DNA of 64,000 nt from Paralithodes platypus (GCA_032716605.1 CM064517.1:22291276-22355275); one strand, 5' to 3'. Shown: positions 1 to 12,042, numbered from the stretch's first letter. A program made the numbers and translations. The notes: generated by a model not told the origin, from the letters alone.

Positions 1-805
1 ACTTCACTCATGTGTTAAGTAGTTCACAAACTACGGGATTATTGGGGCTTAGTCTCGATGATCGCGCCCCTGTGGCCGATTCAGGTGTGGTACTCCCAAT
101 TGAAGACGTGGTGCGAGAACCCGGTGTCGCTCCCGATCTTGTATTTCCACTTAAGAGACGATTAGCAACCTAAAGACCTCGCTAACTTTTTGCCTTGTGG
201 ATGTTCAAAAGGCCAAATGGTTAGCCCACTATGGGGAGAGCGTTACCAATAAATTGATCAATCAATATACTCTCTCTACTAAACATCAGTACCAATCTCA
301 CTGGAAAGCTTTTACTACTTGGATCATGGAAACTGACCAAATCGTGACCTCGATGTCTTTAATTTTCAAATACTGTAGGAGATTACCTATTTGAACGTAA
401 GGGCTTGTCAGTAGTCACACTAAAGAATCACATGACTGCCATCAGAGTCCCAATTTTTTTTATTTAACAGGACTCTCAGTGCCACAGGCGGAGGAGAAGG
501 CATTAATGCGTGCATGCTTCAAGCTTCGGCCACCACCATACCAGCTCATGACTTCCTGGTCACTTGACAAAGCTTTGTCATTACTTCATTCTCAGAAATA
601 TAGTCACAAACCGGGTATCTGAGCTGGCGACGATGAGCAACGAACCCAATTGTCTTACGTTCGCACGGCGTAATGCAAGTGTTCAGTCAATGATATTCAG
701 CAAACGAATTTGTGGGCGTCCAATCATACCTTCTTGACACGTTACCTGTCTGTTACTTTAGATAAACCATGTATGATCTGCGTCGCATTGAGACAGCGGG
801 TCTGA
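1..805 (+). pseudogene. DIRS-like tyrosine recombinase, degenerate 3' part
   Basis: This is the end of a DIRS-type retrotransposon. Bases 1-195 match the post-RNase H linker seen at 43490-43705. A recombinase start codon at 197 opens 65 codons (motifs WLAHYGESVTNKL and QYQSHWKAF) before the frame breaks near 394. Recognisable sequence continues out of frame to the terminal QRV stop at 803-805. Large internal deletions remove the stretch between the first catalytic arginine region (NRVSEL-like, near 615) and the final helix with its tyrosine (near 740). It is closest to the plus-strand copy at 43.7-46.1 kb. It cannot encode an active enzyme. The element continues left of the window. Confidence 0.85.
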
Positions 806-1062
806 AGTGTTCGGTGCTTTTTATTATTTTCTAGTTTTAAGAAGAGAGAGGGGGAGGGGGGTTGATAGCTAACACCCTCAGCCCGCCGGACGTTGTAAGT
901 GCGTGTGCACTGTGATACTCCTTATCCTAAGGTTATTCGAGGACTCGAAAGCTAGTCAAAAGAATCAAACATATTTTGTATTGTATATTGTGATATGCAT
1001 GGGCAAGTTTTTTTTTTTTGTATACAGTTACATATGTAGTATGCATGTAAGTGAACTGTTTG
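806..1062 (+). other. DIRS-like element 3' flank
   Basis: After the recombinase stop come a G-rich tract (about 847-862), then AGCCCGCCGG and CTGTGATACTCC. The minus-strand copy has the same order beyond its stop (C tract at 2598-2612, CCGCCGG, CTGTGATAC on the minus strand). This looks like the conserved 3' untranslated or terminal part of the element. Nothing else is recognisable. Confidence 0.5.
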
Positions 1063-1330
1063 TACAGTGCACTCCCCGTATCCACGCCTAAGTCGTACCA
1101 CACATTTTCCGCAGATACGTGGGCAGTGTTTAACTTAGGTTTCAGTGGGAAATAGACTTAGGTCGTACCAAGCTCACCCATCTTGGACTCTCAAATACAC
1201 TATTTTGACCTACCTAATGACATTAATATGTACCCAATGATTAAAGGATACTCACTTTGATCCACAATGACTGTTCCACTGCTCCACTTAGCTCCAGGTA
1301 CAGACCAAGGCAGTGGACATCAAGTACATT
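1063..1330 (+). mobile_element. mariner-type MITE end fragment (TIR TACAGTGCAC)
   Basis: The sequence begins TACAGTGCACTCCCCGTAT and matches, in reverse complement, the right end of the element at 54450-54698, including the shared GTGGGCAGTGTTTAAC and CTTAGGTCGTACCA blocks. No opposite terminus is seen here, so this is a truncated copy. Bases 1331-1554 show nothing recognisable apart from a G run at 1423-1438. Confidence 0.7.
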
Positions 1331-1554
1331 CCAAAGGTAAATCCAGGTGTCATTGTGCCATATCATCATCCCCTCCCCTATGAACCATTCTTAGAACCCC
1401 TTTAACCCGAAAACGGCGAGGGTGGGGGGGGGGGGGTATTGAACTAGCTCCCCATGGGCGAGCATATTGGCTCCATTCAGGCATATAATCGTCATTTTAC
1501 GATAAATAAGTACTTATTTCATGAGCCTATTTTACCTTCACTATGAAGATTATA

Positions 1555-2040
1555 GGTTTGACTCCTGTAAGGAGATTAGGAAAACCTAATATTTAGTAGT
1601 GGCCCCGTAATCATTGACGAACATGCCTATTACATAAGGCATCCTCTTCAAACACTAATCCGCCGTAGTTTGAATCTACCGCGCAGAGCATTTAAAAACT
1701 GAGGAGCCTTCATCATGAGCGCACGCGACCTCACTCATGGCTTCAGTCATTATGAATTGGGTTCTCACTACGAAAAAAACTTCGTAAAAAATAAAAACAA
1801 AAAAGAAAATAAGAATAACTATCCAATAAGCTTTCCATCATATCGTGGATGTACTTGTGTGGATTTCTGACCAGACGCTGATCAGGCGTCATTCCTCCTT
1901 CACTGACATATCAAGTAAACCAAAATCCTTAATACATCAACGAATGGGAAGGGGACGGTCGGGAGGGCCCCAGTCGTCAATGATTACGGGGGCACTACTA
2001 AATAATAGGTTTTCCTAATCTCCTTACAGGAGTCAAAACC
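1555..2040. mobile_element. MITE family A, complete copy with ~65-bp TIRs
   Basis: Terminal inverted repeats of about 65 bp (1555-1621 and 1975-2040) both read inward GACTCCTGTAAGGAGATTAG and then a TAGTAGTGGCCCC block. The interior carries TTTTTTCGTAGTGAGAACCC in inverse orientation and no ORF. The same family is complete at 59723-60202, half-present at 9378 and 15652, and split by a SINE at 24.9-26.1 kb. Confidence 0.85.
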
Positions 2041-2080
2041 ATAAATTATTAGTGGCCCCTCCATCATTGACGAACATGCC

Positions 2081-2120
2081 TGATATCTAAGACTGGAGGG
2101 GGACATTCGTAATCATATCA
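2081..2120 (-). other. conserved hairpin, copy 1
   Basis: Arms TGATAT (2081-2086) and ATATCA (2115-2120) flank a loop that contains, on the minus strand, ACGAATGTCCCCCTCCAG. The loop recurs at 20208-20227 and 59655-59683, where different arm sequences still pair. Confidence 0.6.
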
Positions 2121-2580
2121 TAACTCTAGAAAAGCAGATAATAAAAACAACCACATAGTATTCTTACTTTTGAAAAATGTATTTAATACGGCGTACGCCG
2201 GAAATATACAAGAAAAAAGGGGGTTCAGGCAGGTGCGTGCTTCAAAGAAGCCTGCCTGACAAAAATAGGTAACCCTGAAGATTCTGAACACAGATCTGTA
2301 GTTACAAAAGGCACCCCACTCAACGAGTGTAGACAAATAATAAGTTATAAGTTTATATGTGCACATCATAAACCCCAAAATACATGTGGAGATCAATTGC
2401 TAATGAACTCCATTGAACTAATGTTTCATTGCTTTCGCAGCTAAAACTACTATAACAACACCGTTGTTTTGTACTAAACTTTGTACTAGCACAAATTCTC
2501 TCAGAGAAATTTTCATATCACATTTCAACCTTAAATTGTATCACAGTTCTCATACTCCGGCGGGGTCTAGGGTGTCCTAT
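2121..2580. other. no recognisable feature
   Basis: This is AT-rich sequence. The open stretch at 2118-2396 on the minus strand has no recognisable domain and is probably not coding. It probably belongs to the distal 3' flank of the DIRS-like element on its right. Confidence 0.5.
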
Positions 2581-2647
2581 GTTCAACTGACTGCACCCCC
2601 CCCCCACCCCCTTCCTTGAAAATAAACATAAGTGACTGCAGGGCCAC

Positions 2648-3627
2648 CTAGACCCTCTGCCTTAAAGCTATACATGGTAAGGAAGGTTTGTCTAGAGCAA
2701 CTGACAAGTATCTAGAGAGAAACGTATGATTAGACGCCCACAACTGTGTGGACGCAATATCTTCAACTGAAAAGTTTTTCAGGAAACGTAAAGAGGCCGC
2801 CCACGTGCGTAAATCGTGGGCCCTACCCACAACGCCGGGATTACTCTCTTTAATGACTTCTACTAGAAGAGAGGCTAATCGCCGTTTAAGTAAGCGTTTA
2901 CCCGTACTCGCTACCCATAAAGCACCTTGGGGGTTAGAGGAGATATTTTTAAATATTTGGTTAGAGCTTGCACTGGACATAAATTATGATGCACCTTTCC
3001 CCTTTTTAACGCCGGCACCGTGAATTCAGAAAACACGTGTGCACTATGCTCATTCTTGGCTACAAACGCCGGGGAGGGTGCAATGGAAATTGAATCATTA
3101 AGTCTACCAAACCTAAGACAATTAGGTGTGTTGATCATCGCCGCCAGCTCAGACACTCTGTTTCCGGTGGCCAAAGCCAAAAGGAAAACTGCCTTCTTTA
3201 AGATTAAAGCAAAGTCTGCAGTATTTTGATACAGACGAGAATGAAGTAAAGAAAAAGCTTTGTCCAGAGACCAAGTAGGCATGAGCTGACGGGGAGGTGG
3301 GAGGACTTTAAAACACGCTCTCATAAATACTGTTTCCTCCGCCACCGGTATGGATAGACCTGTAAGGTCGAAAAAGGGCACTCTAATCGCAGTTAAGTGA
3401 TTCTTCAAAGTAACCACAGATAAACGTTTCTGCTCAAACAGATAGTTCAAGTAATTAAAACCCAATGCCACTGAGGGTACAGTTTGTTCCGTTCTAACAA
3501 TCCAAGAAGTAAAAGCTTTCCAATGAGATTGATATTGTCGCTTAGTAGACTGAGTATATTGATTGAGCAATTTATTGGTCACATCCCTACCGTATGGTGC
3601 TAGCCACTTGGCCTCCTGAATGTCCAT
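2648..3627 (-). pseudogene. DIRS-like tyrosine recombinase (one frameshift)
   Basis: This is the recombinase that integrates circular DIRS cDNA. The start is Met 3625-3627 (MDIQEAKW), overlapping the end of the RNase H frame in a different phase, and the protein would be about 327 residues. The catalytic set is visible: Arg in ATGNRVSEL (near residue 157), HDLR in GRAHDLRTW (near 271-274) and Tyr in HTFLSRYLSV (near 307). One frameshift near 2940 (in CCCCAAGGTGC on the minus strand) separates the first and third motifs, so as sequenced it is broken. A single base would account for it and it could be a read error. It is the best preserved of the three recombinase copies in the window. Confidence 0.85.
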
Positions 3628-4807
3628 AATGCAAAAGTCAGCGAGGTCTCTAGGTTGCCAATCGTGTCTAAGTGGGAGTACCCGACCGGGAGCGATACCG
3701 GGTCCGGGCACCACATTATTAACTGCTGGCACCACACCTGCGCTGGCCACAGGGCCGCGATTAGCGAGACTAAGCCTCGATAAACTCGTAGTTTGTTCAC
3801 TACGTGGCACATTAGTGACGCATCTGGCGGTGGAAACAGATAGATGGAGCTCCATCTGTTCCAGTCTGTCACTAGGGCGTCTGCCCGCCCTGCCGGCGTT
3901 ATCGTCCGGCGGGTGAGGTATAGAGGGAGCTTGTGAGTCTCCTCGGACGCAAAAAGATCCACTTGTGGATGGGAGAGCTCCGCAATCATTAGGTCGAAAA
4001 TGGGTTGCTTGAGCTCCCATTCTACTGTCGTGCTCTGTCTCCGGGACAGAGCGTCTGCCCAGACGTTCGCTACGCCTGGGAGATAAGATGCGTGAAGATA
4101 AATATCTAGACTGGTGGCTAGAACAAAAATCTCTTCCGACACGAGTAGCAACTTCCTTGACCTCGTTGACCCTTGTTTCTGAATACAGTGAACTGCATTC
4201 AGATTGTCCATTCTGAAGGCCCCTGACTTGCCCCGTAACGCCGGGCCGTGAGCCTGAAGGAAATACAATGGGACTAGTAACTCTTTGACATTTATGTGAG
4301 AGATTTCTAAGTGGGACCAAAGTCCTGACCCTGGTGCCCCTGATTTGACTGAAATCCCCACCTATGGTGCTTGACGCAACCGTGTCTACACATACCGTTG
4401 GAGGAGGAGAGGTCCATGACATGATTGAGTGCAATGTTTCCCTCTTCGCCCAGACCGCTAGTAAGGTGTGGATTAATTTTGGTATGGGCCATAATTTTCC
4501 CGCCGGTAAGACCGTGGGAAATATTTGTTGCCCTCCAATATTAATCGTTTTACTTTCAACCGGCCCAACTTGACAGTTAGCTGAATCCAGTTGAGAGAGC
4601 CGACCAGAGACTCCCAGACTCTTCGTGTCGTAGTCAGACTGTGAAGAAACCTGAACAGTTTCCTGCGAAACCTGTTGCGATTGTCCACACTCTGACTCAG
4701 AGTGAGAGCGGCGGTGTCCCAGACCAGCCCTATCCACTGAATTACTCTTGAGGGAACAAGGTTTGACTTTACCAGATTTACCTTGAAGCCTAGAGTTTTG
4801 ACATGAT
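3600..4807 (-). pseudogene. DIRS-like RT thumb + RNase H remnant
   Basis: Only the end of the reverse transcriptase survives (LGFKVNLVKSNLVP, IQWIGLVWDT, NRNRFRRKLFRFL), followed by the RNase H-like domain. RNase H signatures are NVKELLVPLYFLQ, FRMDNLNAVHCI and YLPGVANVWADALSR (third acidic residue in ADALSR). The frame shifts near 4365-4470. The stop at 3600 lies inside the recombinase ORF, giving the usual overlap of these two genes. The catalytic RT palm is absent, so the element cannot supply its own polymerase. Confidence 0.8.
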
Positions 4808-7560
4808 TTAAAATGATATTGAAATGTTCTTAGCCTGTGCGGGACTGTGCCTCACGGCCTGTGCGATGTTAAACACTGTAGGCCATACATCAGGGGACAT
4901 TAAAGAAGGTGTAAGTACTGGGGACATTACCACCTGGTTAGCAATGCGATCAGGCAGCTTGCGAACTAATGACATTCTAAGATCCTGTCGTGCTCGCACC
5001 GCCTCAAGTAAGGCTGTGCGTATGTCACCTAAGGATTGAATTGACGACTGAAGAATCAGACGCCGGGATAATTCAACTGATCTCAGAGCATCCGCGTCTG
5101 CGATTGCCTGAGTAGATAGACCTGAGTAAAGACTTAGCCACCTGTTGAGAACTATGTACTGTGAAAACAGGCGGAAAGCTTTTCCCCTTAGCCTAAATTC
5201 TCTGTCTAGGTGAGAAGGGGTAGGGGTAATGAATGGTTCCTTTAGTTCACAAGCATTAATCTTAGGGGCAGCTAAAAAGGAAAATAAAGCTGACGGAACT
5301 CCGCCGGCAGAACCTACCGGCATTGAGAACCATGACTGTGTATCCTGAGGGATCTGGTGGGAAGATTTAGAAGTGAAAGTGGTTGCAAAGTTTGAGCCTC
5401 TACATCCCAATCCACCCAAGGTCCTGGTCAAACTCTCCCACCTTCAACACTGGATTAGCTGTCTCGTCTGTGACGGTCTGTAAATCTAGTTCAGGAGTAA
5501 TAGCCAACAGAGCCTTAATATCATTAAACCCATCCAGCTTAGACCAGTCTGAAAAAAGTTTTGAAGCTGAGGCAGGGGGTAAAGCAGGCTTAGATGCATA
5601 AACAAAATAATCCTGATAATAATAACTAGGTATAGCCTTGATATTTACGTCCAAAACATTACCCAAGGCATCCAATGCCCTTAATTTCTTAGACTTATTT
5701 CCCTGGATAAACCACTCACGTGGTACCGGGAGTTCCCCTGACAAGGTAGGCTGGGCAAGCTCTGCCTTAGAGGGTTCAAAGGGACCCATGACTCGCTGGC
5801 CATAAAGCAGGGGCATAGCTACCTTTCTAAGAGGCGCTTTGTCTAGAGGGGGTGGATTAACATCCGTAATGACCCTGACATTTGACGTAGTGAATGCCGC
5901 CGTTAGCTGGCTTAGAGCTCCCTGCCGGTGACAGAGTAGGAGGGTTAGGAATCTTAGATAAATCGATTGCCGTTATCAGAGGCCGTACCGCAGAACCTGC
6001 CAAGGGAGCCCCAAGTCATTGTGGGGTCTCGTTGTTGATTAAGAATTTTGATAGAGCATGAGTAAGTAACCCATCAATTTCTTGTGCTGTAACAAACTGG
6101 TTAGGTGCAGAACTTTCAGGTGAATTAGTATTATCATGGGCGGCGTCCAGGCCTGAGCCTGACCCTTGTCATTCCCTATCTGAAATAATGACACTTCATC
6201 TTGTCCTCCCGATCCTCCTGAGAAGACCCCGCCGAGGCAGGGGCACCTTGTTCCAAGATAAATCAGGGATAGAGGATGGGGTCGCCGCGTCCCTGTGGAC
6301 ATCGGCTACTGTGTGACTCGTATGAGTCGGACGTGGATGGACAGACCCCGGCTGAGCAATCGCCAAACACCGAGGCTCTGGCCTACGCTCTCTTGAGAGT
6401 CTGAAACATTATCAATTATTGAAGATCCTGAACTCTCATTTCTAGGGTTAAAATATCAATAGGTAAATCTTGTTTAGGGACAGGCGCTTCACTATACTCT
6501 GAGGCTGTAACAGAAACATTGTCAGGTGTAGGTACGATGAGATGCACTAGACTTAGTAGAATGTCGAGAGGACTTCTTATGGGAATCCTTTTTGGAGGAT
6601 TTGTGGCTACGGTGTGACCGCGAACTGGACCTAGGTTTGGAAGAATCACCACCATGGCCCCTGGGGGAAGCTTCAGTCTTGCACTCTTACTAGCCGGGAA
6701 GAGGCCCGACTTGAAGACCGTTGTCTGAGGGTGACCTTGACCTCGATCTCGCCTGCGACGAGGAGTGGCTGCCGGGGGAGTAGGCTCTCTCGGGCGTTAA
6801 AAAGTCTCCACAGACGATACAGAAACCCGGCTAGTCTCTGTCGGCTGAAAAAGACCCCTTACTCTAGAGTTACGTTTAGGGGGAGGGTGCTCTGACAGCA
6901 TTATCCCAAAGTGGGACTTGTCATTAAGGGACTATGTGCGACAATGGTAGTGTAGGATTTGTTGTCTGACCTCTCTCAACGCTACCGGCGGCTTGTCATT
7001 GTCCACAGGACTTTATTGGTTAATTGGGAGCAAAAAGAACAATTACGTTAAGAGACCCTTGAACGTCTAGACATCTAACACACCTATGGAGGGTATGTGC
7101 AAAAATTGGGGACACGCGCAAGTAGGGTAATGACAGACAGGGGCTCCCCCCTACAGTGGGGTGGGAAGAACGGCGCTGAGCAGAGGTTGAGAGGGACCTG
7201 ACTTCCGACACTGGCCTGGGCCAAGAGAGGGGATATGATAGAGACTTTTAAAGTGTCAGGAAAGTACGATGAGGATGTGTGGTGACGGTATCTCTTGACG
7301 GGGGGAGGGGACACTCTAAGAAAATTTACAAAGAAAGAAATAGGATTGAGAAGGCGAGACCTCATTGGGTGATGAGGTACAATGAGTGGAACGACCCCAT
7401 TATGTCGAATCAATAAGGGAGTTTGACATTGTGTGGACACGATTTGATTGATTATAAAACAAAAGAATAGTAACGGTCTGGCTACCCAACCCACAACACC
7501 GGGTTTTGCAAGCCACTGGTACTTGCAAGCACAGGAAAAAAATGGGGTCACATTAGCCAT
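4808..7560 (-). pseudogene. DIRS-like Gag with LINE insertion near its start
   Basis: This is a structural protein, called Gag from its position first in the element; no capsid fold can be assigned by eye. The start is ATG at 7558-7560 (MANVTP). The next codons lie beyond a LINE insertion (about 7131-7540) and resume as a Cys/His-rich segment, then an AHKSLQCDN box, a long Arg/Ser-rich stretch (about 6560-6800 here; clearer at 12591-13121), and conserved blocks MPLLYG (5816), SGELPVPREW, YYQDYFVYASKPAL, SSHQIPQDTQSWFSMPV and IQSLGDIRTALLEAVRARQ. Several frameshifts split it. The stop at 4808 is created by the deletion into RT. The plus-strand homologue is at 27477-29975. Confidence 0.75.
7131..7540 (+). 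mobile_element. LINE 3' end inserted in Gag (left copy)
   Basis: This is a noisy version of the LINE 3' end at 13246-13818 and 53470-54048 (shared GAGAGGGGATATGATAGA and AAATTTACAAAGAAAGAAAT). It sits between Gag codons 6 and 7 of the minus-strand element, in the opposite orientation. Confidence 0.75.
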
Positions 7561-8650
7561 GACAGAGACTGGTGAGAGGAAACTACCGCCGGGTCTGTAT
7601 TGGTCCGCCGGAGCTCAGCTCTGGAAAAATAAAGAAAATTTCCAGGAATTAATGCTCATAAGGTTAACCAAGTGTACGCATACAAGTGTTAATAACCCGC
7701 CGGGTAACGGGATGCAAAGTCAAAGCTAACACATCTCGCCACGCTGCTGGATATAAAGTGGCTAAACAATCTTCTTAGCTAAGAAACAATGAAGAATACC
7801 CTCTGATATAATGGTCCAGTATGGCACTAATAGTCTGTAGGAGGTGGTGACTGTCTCAAGATTCAATTTTGTAACAAAGCCCCCCCTCATAAAGACGCCG
7901 GCCCTTGAAATATTTTAGTAGAATAGCCCAGGGCAGGAATATACGAGATCTGATTTTTTAACGAATTGTCCCAAACGATCGTCGTAAAATTAGAAGGCGG
8001 CGATACTGAAAGTATCACCCAATTAAGGTTAATCGAAATTGAATTTGTTTATAAATTCATTAGTTCCTTTACTTAGGGACACCCGCCGGGTGTGTGAAAA
8101 TCGATTTGGTTTAAACCTCACTGATCCTTCAAATGACGTAAGAGGTAAAGGCAGCGATACACAGAGTATCACTCACAATGGATTGGTTAACATAAGAGAC
8201 CTAAGTCGTTTTATCCCACCTGCTAAGGTGCACCCGCCGGGTGAGAAGTCTAAAAAGTTAACCCCACAAGTTCCTGACCCCACTACTTTGTAAAAGATCG
8301 CCGGGGAGGAACGCCTAAACAACAGCTAGGTTTTCCCCGTGGTTGTCGTAAACCAGGTAGAAAAACCTATAAAAAACGAGTGTTCTCACGAACGTCGTTT
8401 CTTTATATATAACTAAATATATATGTAAGGATGGGTACAGCCATCCCGCCGGGAATTTAAAGGAGGCCTGAAACCAGGCACCCACAGATACGCAGTCCTG
8501 GAGAGCACAGACACCTCCCCTCGCCGGGGAACCAGCCAGTGTTAACAACCACGTGTGGCCTAACACTGCTCATCGGTCAGGATTTTTCACGGTGAAAAAC
8601 CGAGGAAAAAACCCGCCGGAAGGCAAACCCCACCCTGAAACAGACACCAT
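7561..8650 (-). other. DIRS-like leader (5' untranslated region)
   Basis: This is about 1 kb of non-coding sequence upstream of the Gag ATG. It holds three odd palindromes of the type ACCCG-C-CGGGT (7695-7705, 8080-8092, 8231-8243), two short hairpins (GATACT/AGTATC at 8002-8016; GATAC/GTATC at 8156-8170), and an inverted pair TAGGTTTT/AAAACCTA (about 8329-8372). A splice-acceptor-like pyrimidine tract ends in CAG at 7623-7621. The tract GAGCATTAATTCCTGG (minus strand) is conserved in the plus-strand element at 27364-27380. Confidence 0.6.
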
Positions 8651-9377
8651 CTAAACAATACGACACGAGGAGAGACACGCACGACTAACCAAGGTCACAA
8701 CATAATCCGTGGAATTATCAAATACACAAATAAACCAGGAAACAAATATCGGCCGAGGAATTAGCCAATACACAACTAAAAACCCGGATACACATGACAC
8801 AGTAGGGCATATTTATAAAATAAATAATAACACTAGACATGTGGCAAAGCTACGAGCGGCTGGCTAGGCCTAGGTAGACGGCATGAAAAATAGTTGAAAT
8901 ATAAACACACACTGGAATATCACAACAGGAACCACCGCCAAACACACCACCGAAGCGATAAACTTCCCAACCCCGGGAAGCCTGACACGGACCCAGAAAA
9001 AACTTCACTAAGTGAAGAAAAATACGCTGGGAACGTCAGCAAACATACAGCTCACCTCATCAGAAGGATAAAAGGCAGCAATTATTAACGCGTAATGAAA
9101 GCCGCCTGCATCACCAACTAAACCAAACTGTTAAAAGTTCACGTGTCCACAACATGAGCACTCGGGTACATTCGAAATAGATGCCCAATACATACGACCC
9201 AAAATACATTGCACTGCGGGCAACCAGCCCAGGACACTCCTGCTACGCCTATCCTAACCTTACTCGATACATCCCAGAGTAAACAAATGAGAAAAAACTC
9301 ACTAGGGACGCCACGAATGCGGAACCAGCGGAGCCTGAAAGGAACGTCCGGGCAGGCTGAGCGCAGAGCAAAGAAGG
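8651..9377. other. unassigned repeat-like sequence
   Basis: This is A-rich sequence with no convincing ORF (repeated again at 14930-15651 because of the duplicated block). It is either the distal DIRS leader or an unidentified insertion between the leader and the MITE A half. Confidence 0.4.
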
Positions 9378-9681
9378 AGGAATGACGCCTGATTCAGCGT
9401 CTGGTCAGAAATCCACACAAGTACATACACGATATGATGGAAAGCTTATTGGATAGTTATTCTTATTTTCTTTTTGTTTTTATTTTTACGAAGTTTTTTC
9501 GTAGTGAGAACCCAATTCATAATGCCTGAAGCCATGAGTGAGGTCGCGTGCGCTCATGATGAAGGCTCCTCAGTTTTTAAATGCTCTGCGCGGTAGATTC
9601 AAACTACGGCGGATTAGTGTTTGAAGAGGATGCCTTATGTAATAGGCATGTTCGTCAATGATGGAGGGGCCACTAATAAAT
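9378..9681. mobile_element. MITE family A, half copy
   Basis: Starting at GAATGACGCCTGATTCAGCG this is the reverse complement of about 1590-1900. It carries TTTTTTCGTAGTGAGAACCC and ends in the TIR at GATGGAGGGGCCACTAATAA. The other half is missing. Confidence 0.8.
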
Positions 9682-11898
9682 AGTAACCTGTAACAACAAT
9701 GAATGTGAAAATATAATTTTCTGGTCAAATCGCGAATATAGATGGACCAGCCCATTCCTGAATTATGGAGAAATTGAGGCAACCACTCCTCCACGAGGCC
9801 TCAAGCCACACTGAGATACTCATACACACACTCGGTTATGTAACACCTAGGCACGTAAGCACATCCCACACAGTTTGCTAATGTTAGCACAAAAATATAC
9901 CAACGAATTAGGGAATAACAGGGAAAAATAGGTGATAATTGAAGGGGGAGAGGAAAGGGAGGAGGAGGGGATGTGGAGGAGTGATATGAGGTACAGGGGA
10001 AGAAGAAAAAAAAAAAATTGTTTAGTGCTACTGGGACTGTTTAAATGTTTTTTTTAGGCCTCCCTCTTAAGAGCTTTGCCGCCGTCGCCCAGTAAAACCT
10101 CTTAAGAGCTTTGCAGCCGTTTATGGGTTAAAGAACCACTTATAACACATTAATCAAGATTATGCTGCGCTTTTATCTAAAAAAAACTTATTAAACATGA
10201 TTTTATTCACTTTATCCTCAACCAATGACCATTCTTAGAACCACTTAGAACATATTAAGCCTGAATATGAGGAGGAAAAGAAAATAACATGAGTTACAGT
10301 TGCACTAAGTTTTTCTCTTATCCAACACTACACAAGTGATCTTCCTTGTGCGAGAGGGATCTGCCTTGTGTTAGGGATCTGCCTTGTGTGGGACAATCAA
10401 CTTTTGAAGTTTCCATAGTCTTATTTTCTTATACAGTCGACCCTCAATTTAAACTGACTAATTGGGGGGAGACTGTGTCCGTAGCTGGAAAAAAAGTCCG
10501 TTAGCTGGAAAACTGCAAGGACTTCGCCGATTTAGCCCTAAATGCCTCAAAAATACAGATTTTTAACTTTCCGTGAGTTTTTATGTCTTTCCTTACATAT
10601 TGCACATAAAAAAAAAAAAAAATTTAATGAACATTTTTCATTACCCAGATAACAAATAGAAAACATAGAAATACAGGGTTTACCGGGAAAAACTGTAGCG
10701 CCGCGCCAGCCACCTACCGGACAATTTTTCTACTAAGAGATGATTGTGGATGATGCTTTATTTTATACTAGCCCACTGGGCCTAGCCCTCTCACAAGGCT
10801 AGTGGTTGGAGGAAAAGGTGGTGATGTAACAAGAGTTTTTAAAAGGTCACCCGTAATATGTTCCAGTAGTTAGTTATAGGTTCCCCCCCCCCATTTTGGT
10901 AATTAAAAATTTTTCGCTCCCCTCAAGGAAGTTGGCCGGAAATAGGGGTGGAAAAATTGAAAAGAGTTTCCGGAGGCCAGAAGAGGAATTGCCCCCCATG
11001 TTAATGAGGTGGTCCAGCAAGAATCTCCGTATCTTCAGAGGCATAATAGGGACAAAATACAACAGAAAGTGAAAACAGTAAATGAGGTTTATGGCAATGT
11101 TGGCATTCAGGTGGTGGACCACGAGGGTTGTGGACAGCAGGTAACCATGTGTAGGCCGGGTGTGGCCTCTAAACGTATAGCTTATTTTTTTATATTGTTT
11201 TTTTTAATTTTTTTTTAAATTTTATTGTTCTTGTTAAAAGAGTACTCTTTGTTTTAATCTGGTGGACTTCATATTTTGCACATTATTTCTCTTTATATTG
11301 TGATGGATTCATTGTCGATAGTATCAATTGCTTACTGTTGCGATTTCCTTAGTTTATTTGTGCCTATAAATGTAGGTTATTTGTAGGGTATTTATTGATA
11401 GGGGTCACTTGAGGCATGCTATGCTTACAGGTACCTACCCGATAGCACTATCGTTAGTGATTGCTGTACGGTAATTTTATATATTATTTTGTAATTGTAT
11501 AGATATCTTTTCAATATTTGTATTTTTTACTATTGTTAATGTCTTGTCATGTTGCAAATTTGATTTTAAAGTAATATTTTGACATTTAACATGTAGTTTC
11601 TTTATTCATGCAGAGTTTAGTAAAATTTGCCAGAACGCCCCGGTCTTCCCAAACTTGAATACTTCCTTTAACGTGACGATAGTGCGTTGTTATATGTGCG
11701 ATTGGTTTGCTTGGGAAACAGATTAACTTGCTCATGTAGTGAATGTACACCCTATGTGGTGGATTGTGTTCTTTTATTTAAATAAATTTTTCATTTAGGA
11801 AAGCGTTTGTTTCCACATAGCGATTTTGATAATTTAATTTGACTTTATATTGTCCTTGCACCCATTTTGGTTTGTTTAGTGGTTGCAAGTTTTACATT
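9682..11898. other. AT-rich non-coding sequence (left copy)
   Basis: It contains purine-rich runs (about 9940-10015), the pair CTCTTAAGAGCTTTGC (10066, 10100), an A run near 10608-10622, and at 10874-11122 a corrupted version of the LINE tail read clearly at 17140-17400. No gene is otherwise seen. At 11899 the TTAA MITE of family E begins and is cut off by the gap. Confidence 0.5.
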
Positions 11899-12042
11899 TT
11901 AACCTGACAAGCGCGGATAGAGACCTAGGGTTCTAGGGTAGTTATTTGTGCATTTCTAACCTTGGATTCTGACAGAATTAGTTATATTTACAATATAGAG
12001 CATTATTGTGTTTTCGGTATGCTGTCTTTTACATATATGATG

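Larger units (their letters stand above)
2581..8650 (-). mobile_element. DIRS-like retrotransposon, internally deleted, minus strand
   Basis: Reading on the minus strand, the order is leader (8650-7561), Gag (7560-4808), RT-RNase H remnant (4807-3600), tyrosine recombinase (3627-2648) and a 3' flank with a C/G tract. The RT fingers and palm (about 1 kb, including the YLDDW catalytic motif found in the sister copy at 36.72 kb) are missing: Gag runs directly into the RT thumb at about 4805-4815. A LINE 3' end is inserted in Gag after codon 6. The Gag 5' half and leader appear a second time beyond the assembly gap. Confidence 0.85.
6084..12042. repeat. left copy of a ~6 kb duplicated block ending at the gap
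   Basis: From GTGCTGTAACAAACTGG at 6084 to ACATATATGATG at 12042 this matches 12143-18240 end to end. The differences are mostly 1-2 base indels, many in homopolymers. The two copies abut the 100-N gap in the arrangement expected of overlapping contig ends that were never merged. The stretch 10.87-11.2 kb and the LINE at 7.1-7.5 kb look noisier here than in the right copy. Confidence 0.9.
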
